DNA of 64,000 nt, taken from positions 1,240,001 to 1,304,000 of the forward strand of contig OZ220679.1 in assembly GCA_965116355.1 (NCBI GenBank), given 5' to 3'. This DNA is from UBA1127 sp965116355. GTDB lineage: Bacteria > Chloroflexota > Dehalococcoidia > Lucifugimonadales > UBA1127. A program made the translations under genes and the position numbers. The notes under the pieces were generated by a model. The model had not been told where the DNA came from. It was given only the letters and a program-made list of their open reading frames with translations, and ran no database searches. Shown one piece after another: positions 9,067 to 17,357 of the stretch; within the stretch, counting starts at the first letter, position 1; the number at the start of each line of letters is the position of its first letter.

Positions 9067-9903
9067 GTGATACCCGTGTACGTGGACTCTCATACCCATC
9101 TGGACGACTTCCCGCCGGAGGAGATCGACGGCGTGCTGGAGCGCGCCCGCGCCGCCGGCGTCGGCGCAATCGTGCTGGCGGGCACGACGCTCGAGTCGAC
9201 CCAGGCCTGCGTCGAGCTGGCGCGCAGCCGGCCGATGCTGCTGGCTGGCGTGGGCATCCACCCCATGGACGTCACCGTGCCCGTCGACGGCGAGTGCGCC
9301 GACGCGCTCCGGCGGGCGGCCATGTCGTCGCCCAAGGTCGTCACCATGAGCGAGACGGGCCTCGACTTCGACCGTGGAGCCCCCGACCTGTCGCTCCAGT
9401 ACCAGGCCTTCCGGGCGCAGATACGGCTCGGGCTGGAGCTGGGCCTGCCCGTCATCTTCCACTCGCGAGAGATCCCCGGCCAGCCGGAGCTGCACATGGA
9501 GGCGCTGAAGGTGCTTCGGCAGGAGCAGGGCTGGCGAGTCGGCGGGGCCATGCACTACTTCCAGGGCAACGAGCGCAGCGCCCGCGAGTGCGTGGAGCTG
9601 GGCTTCTACGTTTCCCTCGCCAAGCCGCTGCTGCGGAGGCCGGACCTTCAGGCCATCGCCGCGGACCTGCCGCTGGAGAGCATCGTGCTGGAGACGGACA
9701 CGTACCCGCAGCCATTCAAGGGCAGCCGCGACAAGTGGACGGAGCCCCGCGACGTGCCGCTGGTTGCGCAAAAGCTCGCCGAGCTCAAGGACGTGCCCGT
9801 CGAGGAGATCGAGCGCGTCACCACCGCCAACTTCCTCGCCATGTGCGAGCGGGCGGGCGCCCCAGGCCGCGCCGACGCCGTCCGGGCCGCGTTGGAGGGC
9901 TAG
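9067..9903 (+). CDS. TatD-related metal-dependent hydrolase
   Basis: A 278-residue amidohydrolase-fold protein with the TatD signature VDSHTHLDD at the N-terminus, GVGIHPMD, SETGLDFDR, VIFHSREI and LETDTYPQP. These supply the His, Glu and Asp ligands of a dinuclear metal site. TatD proteins are DNases or deacylases; the substrate here is open. The only plausible start in frame is the GTG at 9067. It is divergent from the binding-protein gene. Confidence 0.85.
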   Translation: MIPVYVDSHTHLDDFPPEEIDGVLERARAAGVGAIVLAGTTLESTQACVELARSRPMLLAGVGIHPMDVTVPVDGECADALRRAAMSSPKVVTMSETGLDFDRGAPDLSLQYQAFRAQIRLGLELGLPVIFHSREIPGQPELHMEALKVLRQEQGWRVGGAMHYFQGNERSARECVELGFYVSLAKPLLRRPDLQAIAADLPLESIVLETDTYPQPFKGSRDKWTEPRDVPLVAQKLAELKDVPVEEIERVTTANFLAMCERAGAPGRADAVRAALEG

Positions 9904-9909
9904 CGACCC

Positions 9910-10491
9910 CTACGCCTCTTCCGGCTCGATGAGGCCGTAGTCGCCGTCATTGCGGCGGTAGAGCACGTTGTGCTGGCCGGTCGCGGCGTTTTGGAACAGG
10001 TAGAAGGCGTGGTCCAGCAGCTCCATTTGCACCACCGCCTCCTCCACGGACATCGGCTTCATGGGGAAGCGCTTGGAGCGCACGACGCGCCCCAGCTCCA
10101 TCTCCTCGGGGTCCTCCTCGTCCGGCTCGGGAGCGCCGGGGTCCTCCATCTCGCGGATGCTGTGGACGCTGCCGTGGCGGTAGGCCGCCTCGCTGCGGTA
10201 CGCCCGGCTCTTGAAGTGGGCGACGCGCCGGTCGAGCGTGTCGGCGAGGGCGTCGACGGCCGCCTGCACCGTCGGGGCGCGCCGCTGTCCGCGCAGCAGC
10301 GTGCCGTTGCACCGCAGCGTCACCTCGACCACGATGCGGTCCTGCTGCGACCGGGTCTTTTCCTCGGACACCACCACGTGGGCGTCCACGGGCAGGTTCA
10401 CGCGGCCCTCGATGCGCTCCAGCTTTCGGGTCAGGTAGTCACGATTGCCCTGGGAGAGGCGATGGTTCCTCGCCTGAATCTGCATCTCCAT
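9910..10491 (-). CDS. hpf: Ribosome hibernation promoting factor, long form
   Basis: A 193-residue HPF-long/RaiA-type protein. The N-terminal S30AE domain (about 1-105) binds the decoding site of the 30S subunit, and the C-terminal dimerisation domain (about 135-190; KRFPMKPMSVEEAVVQMELL, HAFYLFQNAATG, VLYRRNDGDYGLI) pairs 70S ribosomes into 100S dimers in slow-growing cells. An acidic linker joins them. AGAGGAGG lies 8 nt before the ATG. It is convergent with the TatD-like gene, 6 bp apart. Confidence 0.96.
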   Translation of the reverse strand: MEMQIQARNHRLSQGNRDYLTRKLERIEGRVNLPVDAHVVVSEEKTRSQQDRIVVEVTLRCNGTLLRGQRRAPTVQAAVDALADTLDRRVAHFKSRAYRSEAAYRHGSVHSIREMEDPGAPEPDEEDPEEMELGRVVRSKRFPMKPMSVEEAVVQMELLDHAFYLFQNAATGQHNVLYRRNDGDYGLIEPEEA

Positions 10492-10638
10492 CAGCCCGCC
10501 TCCTCTGTGGTGTGGGTGTCGGCCGGGCCCTCGGCGGGGATCCGGTCTCCGGGCGCCGCCCTCGGAGAGGGAAGCCCATTCTAGGGAATGTCGGCCCCGA
10601 CAATCAAGGCAACGAGCGGCGCGAATGCGAGGGTATCG

Positions 10639-11283
10639 CTAGATCTCCCGGGCGAAGGTCAGGCCCCACACCCGCCGTGCACCGGCCTGTCGGAGGACGG
10701 CCGCGCACTCCTGAAGCGTCGCGCCCGTCGTCGTCACGTCGTCCACGATGACGATCGACTTGCCGATGGCCTCCCGCCGCGCCTTGAACGCCCCGGCAAC
10801 GTTCGCCTGCCGCTCCTCCCGCGACGCCGACCGCGCCTGCGGCCCCGCACTCTCCGTCCGCGCCAGCAGCCCCGCGTCGACGGTTACCTTGAGCCGGCCT
10901 CCAACCTCGCGGGCCAGCAGCTCGGCCTGGTTGTAGCCGCGCTCGCGATGCCGCGACGGGTGCAGCGGCACCGGCACGATGAGGTTGGGCGCGACGCCAT
11001 GCCGCTCCAGGTGCTGCGCCATCGCGATGCCCATCACGGACGCGAGCCCGCGCACGCCGTTGTACTTCAGCCGGTGGACGGCCGTCTGCGCCGCCCCCTT
11101 CATCTCGAAGGGCGCCAGCACCAGCTCCAGCCCGATGCCGGTCGTATCCGCGGCCCGCGCCGCCTCGGCGATGCACAAATCGCACAGGAACGCACCGGCC
11201 CTGCCGCAACCCACGCACTTGCGCGGATACAGCAGGTCCAGCGCGGAGGTTGCGAGATTGCGGATGGCGGTCAGGGTTGGCAT
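10639..11283 (-). CDS. comF: ComF-family phosphoribosyltransferase-like protein
   Basis: A 214-residue ComF protein. The N-terminus has a zinc-ribbon pair CVGCG and CDLC; the C-terminal half is a type I PRTase fold with the PRPP loop VIVDDVTTTGAT near residue 175. VPVPLHPSRHRERGYNQAE is the family signature. ComF is needed for DNA uptake in competent bacteria and has been tied to replication-fork and helicase partners; its reaction is unknown. No com operon is adjacent. Confidence 0.93.
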   Translation of the reverse strand: MPTLTAIRNLATSALDLLYPRKCVGCGRAGAFLCDLCIAEAARAADTTGIGLELVLAPFEMKGAAQTAVHRLKYNGVRGLASVMGIAMAQHLERHGVAPNLIVPVPLHPSRHRERGYNQAELLAREVGGRLKVTVDAGLLARTESAGPQARSASREERQANVAGAFKARREAIGKSIVIVDDVTTTGATLQECAAVLRQAGARRVWGLTFAREI

Positions 11284-11355
11284 GGCGAGAGCATCATAGC
11301 ATCGGGGGAATTGACTTGGCGGGGCAGCTGTTTCCGCAATCGCGGGACGGGCGGT

Positions 11356-11787
11356 TCACGTTTGGGCACCGCCTGCCGTCGAGTCCTCCGCTACGAAGTC
11401 AATGTCGGCCTGAGAAGGGACGCGGAACGAGAACTTGGTCCTGCCGTTCAGGTTGGTAACCGCGAAGTCTCCCGCATTGATCACGTTCATTCCGATAACC
11501 ATCTGCAGGTCTTCCGGCAAAACCCCCTTGATGGCCCGGATCTCATTGAATTCGACACCACTGGGCAACCGGAGATTGATGTAATACACCTCCACGAGTT
11601 CGGAGGTTCCCATGGCATGGCTGACGGCTGTTGCGCCGGCCTCCACCAGGCCGCAGGCGTCGACAACAGCCTGTGAGACCATGCAAATGATGGCCCCGGT
11701 GTCCCACAGGGCGGCGAATGGGGCCATTGGCGGGGGAGGTTCTGTTACGGGTGGAGCGTATGCGGAAACGTGACAATTGGTCGTCAA
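11356..11787 (-). CDS. Retropepsin-like (clan AA) aspartic protease-like protein
   Basis: A 143-residue protein with an ALWDTGAIICMVS segment, the DTG(A) catalytic motif of single-domain retropepsin-like proteases, and a later VIGMNVINAGDFAVTN segment matching the family's second flap and ILG-like region. Such proteases work as homodimers. The start is uncertain: the frame is open back to about 11890 but only the TTG at 11787 is a usual start codon, and GGAG lies about 20 nt upstream of it. It follows the DUF5678-like gene on the same strand with a 56-nt gap, so the two probably form an operon. Confidence 0.7.
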   Translation of the reverse strand: MTTNCHVSAYAPPVTEPPPPMAPFAALWDTGAIICMVSQAVVDACGLVEAGATAVSHAMGTSELVEVYYINLRLPSGVEFNEIRAIKGVLPEDLQMVIGMNVINAGDFAVTNLNGRTKFSFRVPSQADIDFVAEDSTAGGAQT

Positions 11788-11843
11788 GACGTTGAGAAGG
11801 CCGTCTCCTTCAACGGTGAAGCTGCGGGGACTGGATTGCTCGA

Positions 11844-12089
11844 CTATGGATTCACCACCGGCGAGTAGATGGATACTTTGGTGTCCTTATCGCCCGATGA
11901 CACTTGCTGAATGAGGTAAGACCCAAGCGGGTGCGAGTCCTGAAGCGCAAGCATCGCCGCGCCCGCACTGTCATAGTCGCCGAGCACAACGCCGTCCTTC
12001 AGCGCGATGACTCGTCCGTCGTACTTCGCCACGAATTCGTCCTGATGGGCGAGGTAGTGCCGGAACTCCTTGCGGAGCGCCTCACTCAC
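11844..12089 (-). CDS. DUF5678-like small protein
   Basis: An 81-residue protein with the pattern DEFVAKYDGRVIALKDGVVLGDYDSA...GSYLIQQV, which fits DUF5678, small proteins often encoded beside retropepsin-like proteases. The frame is open to 12137, but AGGAGG at about 12101-12096 is well spaced from the GTG at 12089, so this start is preferred. Function is unknown; the pairing suggests it is a partner or substrate of the protease encoded downstream. Confidence 0.7.
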   Translation of the reverse strand: MSEALRKEFRHYLAHQDEFVAKYDGRVIALKDGVVLGDYDSAGAAMLALQDSHPLGSYLIQQVSSGDKDTKVSIYSPVVNP

Positions 12090-12224
12090 GGTGCCCCTCC
12101 TGGGTTGGTATGCTGCCGATGGTTCCTGGAAACGCACCCCTCCAATTCAATGGGGGGTTTAGCGCAAGTATACCATGGCTGGGCATCCAAATTGGGCGGT
12201 AAAATCCAACTTCCGCCCCCACCC

Positions 12225-13301
12225 CTACCCCACCCGGTCGACCGGCATGTTCACCCACGCGCTCATCTCGTGCGGCGAGGTGACGACGGCGTCCGTCTTG
12301 ACGACGTACTCCGGGCCGAGCTGGTCCATCGAGGTGACGCCCAGCAGCCCCATCGCGCTGGTCATCTCGTCCTCCATGATCTCCAGCATCCGCACCACGC
12401 CCGCGCTCCCGTCCGCCGAGAGCCCCCACGCCTGCAGCTTGCCGATGGCGACGGCCTTCGCGCCGAGCGCCACCGCCTTCAGCACGTCGCTGCCGCGCAG
12501 CACGCCGCCGTCGACCACGATCTCAGCGCGCCCGTCCACCGCCTCCACGATCTCCTGCAGCACTTCCATGGAGCCGAGCCCGTGGTCAAGCTGCCGGCCG
12601 CCGTGGTTCGACACCCAGATGACGTCGACGCCGTGGTCGAGGGCGATCAGCGCGTCCTCGACCGTCGCGATGCCCTTGATCATGAAGGGCAGGCCGGCAA
12701 GGTCGCGGATGCGGTCCATCAGGTCCCACGTCAGCGCCGCGCCCCAGTACGGGTCGCGAGGGGCCCGGCGCGTCGGCTGCACCCACCGCTCCACCATGAC
12801 GCGCTCCCGGCGGCTGTAATGCTGGACGTCGACGGTCACGCACAGCGCCTTGTAGTCGGCCTCCACCACGCGGGCGATGATGTCCTCGATCCACGCCCAG
12901 TCCCCGTGCACGTAGAGCTGGAACATCTTGGGGTAGTCGACGCAGGCCGCCGTCTCCTCGAGCGATGGCGCCGTCACGGAGCTGAGCACGTGCATGATGC
13001 CGTACTCGGCCGCCGCCCGGGTCGCCGCCACGCCGCCCTCCGGGTCGAAGACCTGCAGCGACCCGACGGGCGCCAGCATGACGGGGATGCGCAGCTTATG
13101 GCCCAGGAATGTCGTCGAGGTGTCGATGCTCGACACGTCGCGCAGCACGCGCGGCCGGAACGCCAGCCGGTCAAACGCGAGGCGGTTGCGCCGCAGCGTC
13201 GTCTCGGACTCGGAGCCGCCCACCAGGTAGTCCCAGACGCCTTGGTGCACGCGCCGCCGCGCCAGTTGGATGATCTCTTCCGTGCTCACGAAGTCCGGCA
13301 T
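12225..13301 (-). CDS. FMN-dependent alpha-hydroxy-acid oxidase/dehydrogenase
   Basis: A 358-residue TIM-barrel flavoprotein of the lactate/glycolate oxidase family, which oxidises 2-hydroxy acids to 2-oxo acids. The active-site signature SNHGGRQLD (about 252-260) holds the base His and substrate-binding Arg, and EIVVDGGVLRGSDVLKA and GAKAVAIGK bind FMN phosphate. GGAGGACAAGAG precedes the ATG. Substrate cannot be decided; L-lactate 2-monooxygenase or mandelate-type relatives are possible. Two NAD-dependent hydroxyacid dehydrogenases follow on the same strand, which suggests a hydroxyacid catabolic block. Confidence 0.9.
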   Translation of the reverse strand: MPDFVSTEEIIQLARRRVHQGVWDYLVGGSESETTLRRNRLAFDRLAFRPRVLRDVSSIDTSTTFLGHKLRIPVMLAPVGSLQVFDPEGGVAATRAAAEYGIMHVLSSVTAPSLEETAACVDYPKMFQLYVHGDWAWIEDIIARVVEADYKALCVTVDVQHYSRRERVMVERWVQPTRRAPRDPYWGAALTWDLMDRIRDLAGLPFMIKGIATVEDALIALDHGVDVIWVSNHGGRQLDHGLGSMEVLQEIVEAVDGRAEIVVDGGVLRGSDVLKAVALGAKAVAIGKLQAWGLSADGSAGVVRMLEIMEDEMTSAMGLLGVTSMDQLGPEYVVKTDAVVTSPHEMSAWVNMPVDRVG

Positions 13302-13350
13302 CTCTTGTCCTCCTCCAAGTGTCCTTTGAGCAATCCCCCGCGCCTCGTAG

Positions 13351-13370
13351 GGGCGGTTCGCGAACCGCCC
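13351..13370. repeat. 20-bp perfect palindrome, copy 1
   Basis: GGGCGGTTCGCGAACCGCCC reads the same on both strands. An identical copy lies at 16905-16924, each preceded by TAG. Both sit just outside coding DNA, here between the FMN oxidase gene and the first dehydrogenase gene. It is a REP-like element. Confidence 0.75.
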
Positions 13371-13393
13371 GCCGGCATCCGGGCCGCGCGCCG

Positions 13394-14296
13394 CTACCGC
13401 GCCTCCACGTCGGCGCGGATCTCGACGCCCGCGCGCTCCTCCTGCAGCAGGGCCACGGCGCCGACGTCGAGGCTGCCCCGGCCCTTCTTCGACGACTCGG
13501 CGTACTCGTCGTAGGACAGGTGGCCGAACTGCAGTGGCACGTCGAAGTCCTCCGCCAGCCCTATCGCCAGGCCCAGGTCCTTGAGGACGAGGTCCACGGT
13601 GAAGGTGGGGTTAAAGTTGCCCTTCAGGACGCCGGGCGGGTAGCGCCACTGCATGGACCGCGTGTTGCCCGTGCTGCGCGAGACCGCCTCGAAGAGCGTG
13701 CCCGCGTCAACGCCGGCCTTCACGCCGATGGAGAAGGCCTCCGCCAGCAGCGGCTGCAGCGAGAGCGTGATGTAGTTGTTGACCAGCTTGCACACCTGCC
13801 CCGCGCCCGACGGGCCGCAGTAGATGGGCTTGTCGCCGATGGCTCGCAGCACCGGCAGGACCTCCTCGTAGAGCTCCCGGTCGCCGCCGACCAGCAGCGC
13901 GAGCGACGCCTCCTGCGCGCCGATGGTGCCGCCGCTGACGGGGCAGTCGAGCATGCGAATGCCCTTCGACGCCAGCTCCGCGTGGAGCCGCCGCGTCAGG
14001 ACGGGCGAGTTCGTCGACAGGTCGACGTAGACCTTGCCGGGAACTGCCCCCTCGGCGACGCCCTCCGCCCCCAGCGCGACCGTCTCGACGTCCGCCGGGC
14101 CCGGCAGCGACGTGAACACGACGTCAGCAGCTTGCGCCACCGCTTTCGGCGAGTCGCCCCAGTCGGCCCCCGCCTCCAGGAAGGGCGTTGCCGCCTCCCG
14201 CCGCAGGTCGTGCAGCGTCAACTCGTGCCCGGCCGCCTGCAGGTGCCGCACCATGTGGTTCCCCATCGCGCCGATGCCGATGAACCCGACCTTCAA
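13394..14296 (-). CDS. NAD(P)-dependent beta-hydroxyacid dehydrogenase (3-hydroxyisobutyrate type), copy 1
   Basis: A 300-residue enzyme. The Rossmann motif is GFIGIGAMGNH at the N-terminus, CPVSGGTIGAQ is the substrate loop with the catalytic Ser, and GQVCKLVNNYI holds the catalytic Lys and Asn. The family oxidises 3-hydroxyisobutyrate, tartronate semialdehyde, 6-phosphogluconate and similar acids. The start is a TTG with AGGAGG six nt upstream. It is a tandem paralogue of the next gene and ends in nearly the same peptide (GVEIRADVEAR against GVEIRADVEPR). Confidence 0.88.
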   Translation of the reverse strand: MKVGFIGIGAMGNHMVRHLQAAGHELTLHDLRREAATPFLEAGADWGDSPKAVAQAADVVFTSLPGPADVETVALGAEGVAEGAVPGKVYVDLSTNSPVLTRRLHAELASKGIRMLDCPVSGGTIGAQEASLALLVGGDRELYEEVLPVLRAIGDKPIYCGPSGAGQVCKLVNNYITLSLQPLLAEAFSIGVKAGVDAGTLFEAVSRSTGNTRSMQWRYPPGVLKGNFNPTFTVDLVLKDLGLAIGLAEDFDVPLQFGHLSYDEYAESSKKGRGSLDVGAVALLQEERAGVEIRADVEAR

Positions 14297-14316
14297 AACC
14301 GTCCTCCTTCTCTAGT

Positions 14317-14343
14317 CCGTTCGCCCTGAGCCTGTCGAAGGGC
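14317..14343. repeat. REP-like repeat, family R1, reference copy
   Basis: Starts CCGTTCGCCCTGAGCC and ends GTCGAAGGGC; the outer parts can pair as GCCCT/AGGGC. At least eleven related copies occur in the window, all between genes. This one separates the two dehydrogenase genes. Confidence 0.75.
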
Positions 14344-14367
14344 TGGCGAATGGAATGCGCCCCGCCG

Positions 14368-15270
14368 CTACCGCGGCTCCACGTCCGCCCGGATCTCGAC
14401 GCCCGCGCGCTCCTCCTGCATCAGCGCGACGGAGCCCGTGTCCAGCAGCCCCCGGTCGCGCTCTGCCGACGCCGCGTACTCGGCGAGCGCCAGCGGCCCG
14501 AACTGCACCGGCACGCCGAAGTCCTCGGCGAGCTGCAGCCCCAGCGTCAGGTCCTTGCGCCCCAGGTTCACCGTGAACCCGGGCGCGAAGTTGCCCTTGA
14601 GCAGGCCCGTCGGATACCGGCGCTGCATGGACGCGGTGTTGCCCGTGCTGCGGACGACCGCCTCGTACAGCGTGCCCGCGTCGACACCCGACTTCACGCC
14701 GATGGAGAAGGCCTCGGCCAGCAGCGGCGTCAGCGAGAGCGAGATGTAGTTGTTCACCAGCTTGCACACCTGCCCCGCGCCCGAGGGCCCGCAGTAGAAG
14801 GGTTTGTCGCCGATGCAGTTCAGCACCGGCAGCAGCTCCTCGTACAGGTCCTTGTCGCCGCCGACGAGGAGCGCGAGGGTGCCCGCCTCCGCGCCGACGG
14901 TGCCGCCGCTGACGGGGCAGTCCAGCATGCGGACGCCCTTCCCGGCGAACTCCGCATGGAGGCGCCGCGTCAGCACGGGCGAGTTCGTCGACAGGTCGAC
15001 GTACACCTGCCCCGACGACGCTCCCTCGATGATGCCGTCCGCGCCCGTGGCCACCAGCTCCACGTCCGCCGGGCCCGGCAGCGAGGTGAACACCACCTCG
15101 GCAGCCTGCGCCACCTGCTTGGGCGTATCGCCCCAGTTGGCGCCCGCTTCCAGGAAGGGCGTTGCCGCCTCGCGGCGGATGTCGTTGACGGTCATGCTGT
15201 GCCCTGCTTCCTGCAGGTGCCGCGCCATGTGCCGACCCATCGCTCCCAGGCCGATGAACCCCACGTCCAT
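14368..15270 (-). CDS. NAD(P)-dependent beta-hydroxyacid dehydrogenase (3-hydroxyisobutyrate type), copy 2
   Basis: A 300-residue paralogue of the downstream enzyme, with GFIGLGAMGRH, CPVSGGTVGAE and GQVCKLVNNYIS. The start MDVGFIGLG at 15270 is chosen over an upstream Met in the same frame because GGAGAAGGGGGA stands directly before it and the Rossmann strand begins there. The two copies differ mainly in residues around the substrate pocket, so they may act on different hydroxyacids; the duplication is clearly not recent. Confidence 0.88.
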   Translation of the reverse strand: MDVGFIGLGAMGRHMARHLQEAGHSMTVNDIRREAATPFLEAGANWGDTPKQVAQAAEVVFTSLPGPADVELVATGADGIIEGASSGQVYVDLSTNSPVLTRRLHAEFAGKGVRMLDCPVSGGTVGAEAGTLALLVGGDKDLYEELLPVLNCIGDKPFYCGPSGAGQVCKLVNNYISLSLTPLLAEAFSIGVKSGVDAGTLYEAVVRSTGNTASMQRRYPTGLLKGNFAPGFTVNLGRKDLTLGLQLAEDFGVPVQFGPLALAEYAASAERDRGLLDTGSVALMQEERAGVEIRADVEPR

Positions 15271-15334
15271 GGAATCCCCCTTCTCCATCCCCGTCATTCC
15301 CGCCAAGGCTCCCCGTCATTCCCACCAAGGATCC

Positions 15335-15365
15335 CCGTCATTCCCGCGCAGGCGGGAATCCAGGG
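15335..15365. repeat. REP-like repeat, family R2
   Basis: ATTCCCGCGCAGGCGGGAAT is an inverted repeat, preceded by CCCCGTC and followed by CCAGG. Two half copies (CCCGTCATTCCCGCCAAGG type) lie directly upstream at about 15291 and 15311. Related copies are at 17099, 18423, 22961 and 51354. Confidence 0.75.
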
Positions 15366-15409
15366 GCCGGACACCGGGGCGGAGGGACAACTCTTGTTGT
15401 CGGCCGCCC

Positions 15410-16282
15410 CTACTCCCGCGCCAACTCCCCTTCCAGCCACGCACGGAAGGCGGGGCCGGTGTCCGGCCGACGCAGCGCCAGCGACACCGACGCCCGCAGC
15501 ATGCCCATCGGGTTGCCGGCGTCGTAGCGCGTGCCGGTGAACCGCCGCGCGTACACCGGCTGCTCCTCCAGCAGCAGCGCGATGCCGTCCGTCAACTGCA
15601 GCTCGCCGCCCGCGCCCGGCGTCACACGCTCCATCGCGCCGAAGAGCTCCGGCGTCAGCACGTAGCGCCCCACGATGCCCAGGTCCGAGGGCGCCTCGGC
15701 CGCCGGCGGCTTCTCCACCATGCCGAGCACCCGGATGGCGTCGCCGTCGGTCTCGCCCGGCGCGACCACGCCGTAGCTGCTGATGCGCTCGGGCGGCACC
15801 TGCTCCACGGCGATGACCGACGCCCCATGCGCCGTGGCCGTCTCCAGCAGCTCGCCGATGGCCGGGCCCTCGCCTCCCGCGATGACGTCGTCGGGCAGCA
15901 TGACGGCAAAGGGTTCGTCGCCGACGGCGTGGCGGGCGGTGTAGACGGCGTGGCCCAGCCCGAGCTGCTGGTGCTGCCGCACGAAGATGAACTCGGCCTC
16001 CTCCCGCACGCGGCGCATGGCCCCGGCCAGCGCGGCCTCGCCCCTGCGGTCCAGCAGCTCCTCGAGCTGCGGCGCCGGGTCGAAGTAGTTGGCCATGGCG
16101 TCCTTGCCCTGTGACGTCACAATCACCAGCTGGGTAAGCCCCGCGTCCAGCGCCTCGTCGACGATGTAGTGGAGCATGGGCCGGTCGATGAGGGGCAGCA
16201 GCTCCTTCGGCACCGCCTTTGACGTCGGCAGCTGCCGCGTGCCGAGCCCCGCCGCCGGGATCACGGCCTTGCGCACGTCCAT
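15410..16282 (-). CDS. galU: UTP--glucose-1-phosphate uridylyltransferase
   Basis: Makes UDP-glucose for cell-surface sugars. The 290-residue length is normal. The nucleotide-binding signature is IPAAGLGTRQLPTSKAVPKE at the N-terminus with the catalytic Lys region, then VMLPDDVIAG, FGAMERVTPGAGGELQLTDGI and the late Lys in TRYDAGNPMGML. The start at 16282 has GGAGAGG upstream; an in-frame Met further out is ignored. It stands alone on its strand between repeat-rich gaps. Confidence 0.94.
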   Translation of the reverse strand: MDVRKAVIPAAGLGTRQLPTSKAVPKELLPLIDRPMLHYIVDEALDAGLTQLVIVTSQGKDAMANYFDPAPQLEELLDRRGEAALAGAMRRVREEAEFIFVRQHQQLGLGHAVYTARHAVGDEPFAVMLPDDVIAGGEGPAIGELLETATAHGASVIAVEQVPPERISSYGVVAPGETDGDAIRVLGMVEKPPAAEAPSDLGIVGRYVLTPELFGAMERVTPGAGGELQLTDGIALLLEEQPVYARRFTGTRYDAGNPMGMLRASVSLALRRPDTGPAFRAWLEGELARE

Positions 16283-16465
16283 GACACACCCTCTCCATCG
16301 GGCTGCAACGCATACCTGTGGGCCGCAGGGATTGTACCACGCCAAAGGGGGAGCCTATCGGAGACGGGCGAAACTATTCGTGTATAGGAGACGGTTCGCG
16401 AAAGACGCGCATGGCGCCGCACAGGAAGTGAGTGACCGGCCGTGAACGTGAAGCTGGATGGGGCG

Positions 16466-16810
16466 TCAAATAACCCCTTGCCCCGGCAGCGTCAGATCGA
16501 GCTGCTCCAGCACGTCCCCGTCTTCCGGCCGGCCCGTCGACTCGAACCGCGCCAGCGGGATCGCCGGCAGCGTGATGACGTGCACGCCGGCCATCACCCC
16601 CAGCTCCAGCGAGAACCGCGCCACCGCGTCGTTGTCCGGCGCCTCGACGATGTAGATGAAGTCGTACTGGCCCAGCACCGCGTACTGCCCCAGCACGTAC
16701 GTCGCCGGCACGCGAATCTCGTCCTGCGCTTCATGTACTGAACCGGGGTCGCGCATCATCTTCTCCCGCCCCTCCGGGGTGAGGGTCAGAAGCAGGATGT
16801 AGCTCGCCAT
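16466..16810 (-). CDS. GYD-domain protein
   Basis: A 114-residue protein of the GYD family (alpha/beta ferredoxin-like, function unknown). It has YILLLTLTPEGREKM at the start, the VLGQYDFIYIVEAPDNDAVARFSLELG block that names the family, and the closing VITLPAIPLARF. The start at Met16810 is chosen because the fold begins there; the frame continues upstream without a family match. It is cytoplasmic and has no functional neighbours. Confidence 0.85.
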   Translation of the reverse strand: MASYILLLTLTPEGREKMMRDPGSVHEAQDEIRVPATYVLGQYAVLGQYDFIYIVEAPDNDAVARFSLELGVMAGVHVITLPAIPLARFESTGRPEDGDVLEQLDLTLPGQGVI

Positions 16811-16904
16811 CGTCGATGTTCCTCCCGATGCTTCTTCGGGCCGCAAACAGCATACCAGAACAAACCCATTTTGCGGGAATTCCCCGACACTCGCCAACTG
16901 GTAG

Positions 16905-16924
16905 GGGCGGTTCGCGAACCGCCC
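16905..16924. repeat. 20-bp perfect palindrome, copy 2
   Basis: Identical to 13351-13370 (GGGCGGTTCGCGAACCGCCC). Confidence 0.75.
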
Positions 16925-16946
16925 GTCCCGCCGATAGGCGGGCCCC

Positions 16947-17058
16947 CCGTTCGCCCTGAGCCCCGTCGATGGGCCCCCTGACTCCTCCGAAGCGCGTCCC
17001 TCTCCCCGTTTTACCGGCGAAAGCCCCGCTGCGGGGGCAGCGGACGGTATCCGGAGAC
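16947..17058. repeat. 112-bp direct repeat, copy 1
   Basis: Starts with an R1 element and runs through GAAGCGCGTCCC and CCGTTTTACCGGCGAAAGCC, then a GC hairpin CCCGCTGCGGGGGCAGCGG. It matches 17181-17292 with few differences. Confidence 0.7.
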
Positions 17059-17098
17059 GAGGCGTTGGAAGGCCGTTCGCCCTGAGCCACCCCTCTCT

Positions 17099-17127
17099 CG
17101 TCGTTCCCGCGCAGGCGGGAACCCAGG
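17099..17127. repeat. REP-like repeat, family R2
   Basis: GTTCCCGCGCAGGCGGGAAC inverted repeat with flanking CGTC and CCAGG; it lies between the two copies of the 112-bp direct repeat. Confidence 0.7.
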
Positions 17128-17180
17128 GGTTGGGCAGGGCGAGGCACGTAGGGGAGACCCTCGTGGTGGCCGGCTCCCAT

Positions 17181-17292
17181 CCGTTCGCCCTGAGCCTGTC
17201 GAAGGGCCCCCTGACTCCGCCGAAGCGCGTCCCGCTCCCCGTTTTACCGGCGAAAGCCCCGCTGCGGGGGCAGCGGACGGTATCCAGAGAGG
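17181..17292. repeat. 112-bp direct repeat, copy 2, with R1 element
   Basis: Begins with a clean R1 copy (17181-17207) and repeats the block seen at 16947-17058. Confidence 0.7.
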
Positions 17293-17357
17293 CGGCATTG
17301 GGAGACCGTTCGTCCTGAGGGAAATCGAAGGGCGAATGGGGCCGCAGGCCGCCGGCC

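Larger units (their letters stand above)
16811..17357. other. 547-bp gap made of REP-like repeats
   Basis: No gene is supported here. The gap holds the 20-bp palindrome (16905-16924), R1 copies at 16947, 17073, 17181 and 17306, an R2 copy at 17099-17127, and a roughly 112-bp block present twice (16947-17058 and 17181-17292). Confidence 0.7.

Noticed and set aside
11904..13514. A 536-codon plus-strand frame opposite the FMN oxidase gene
   Set aside because: The opposite strand has all FMN oxidase motifs; this frame is its antisense shadow.
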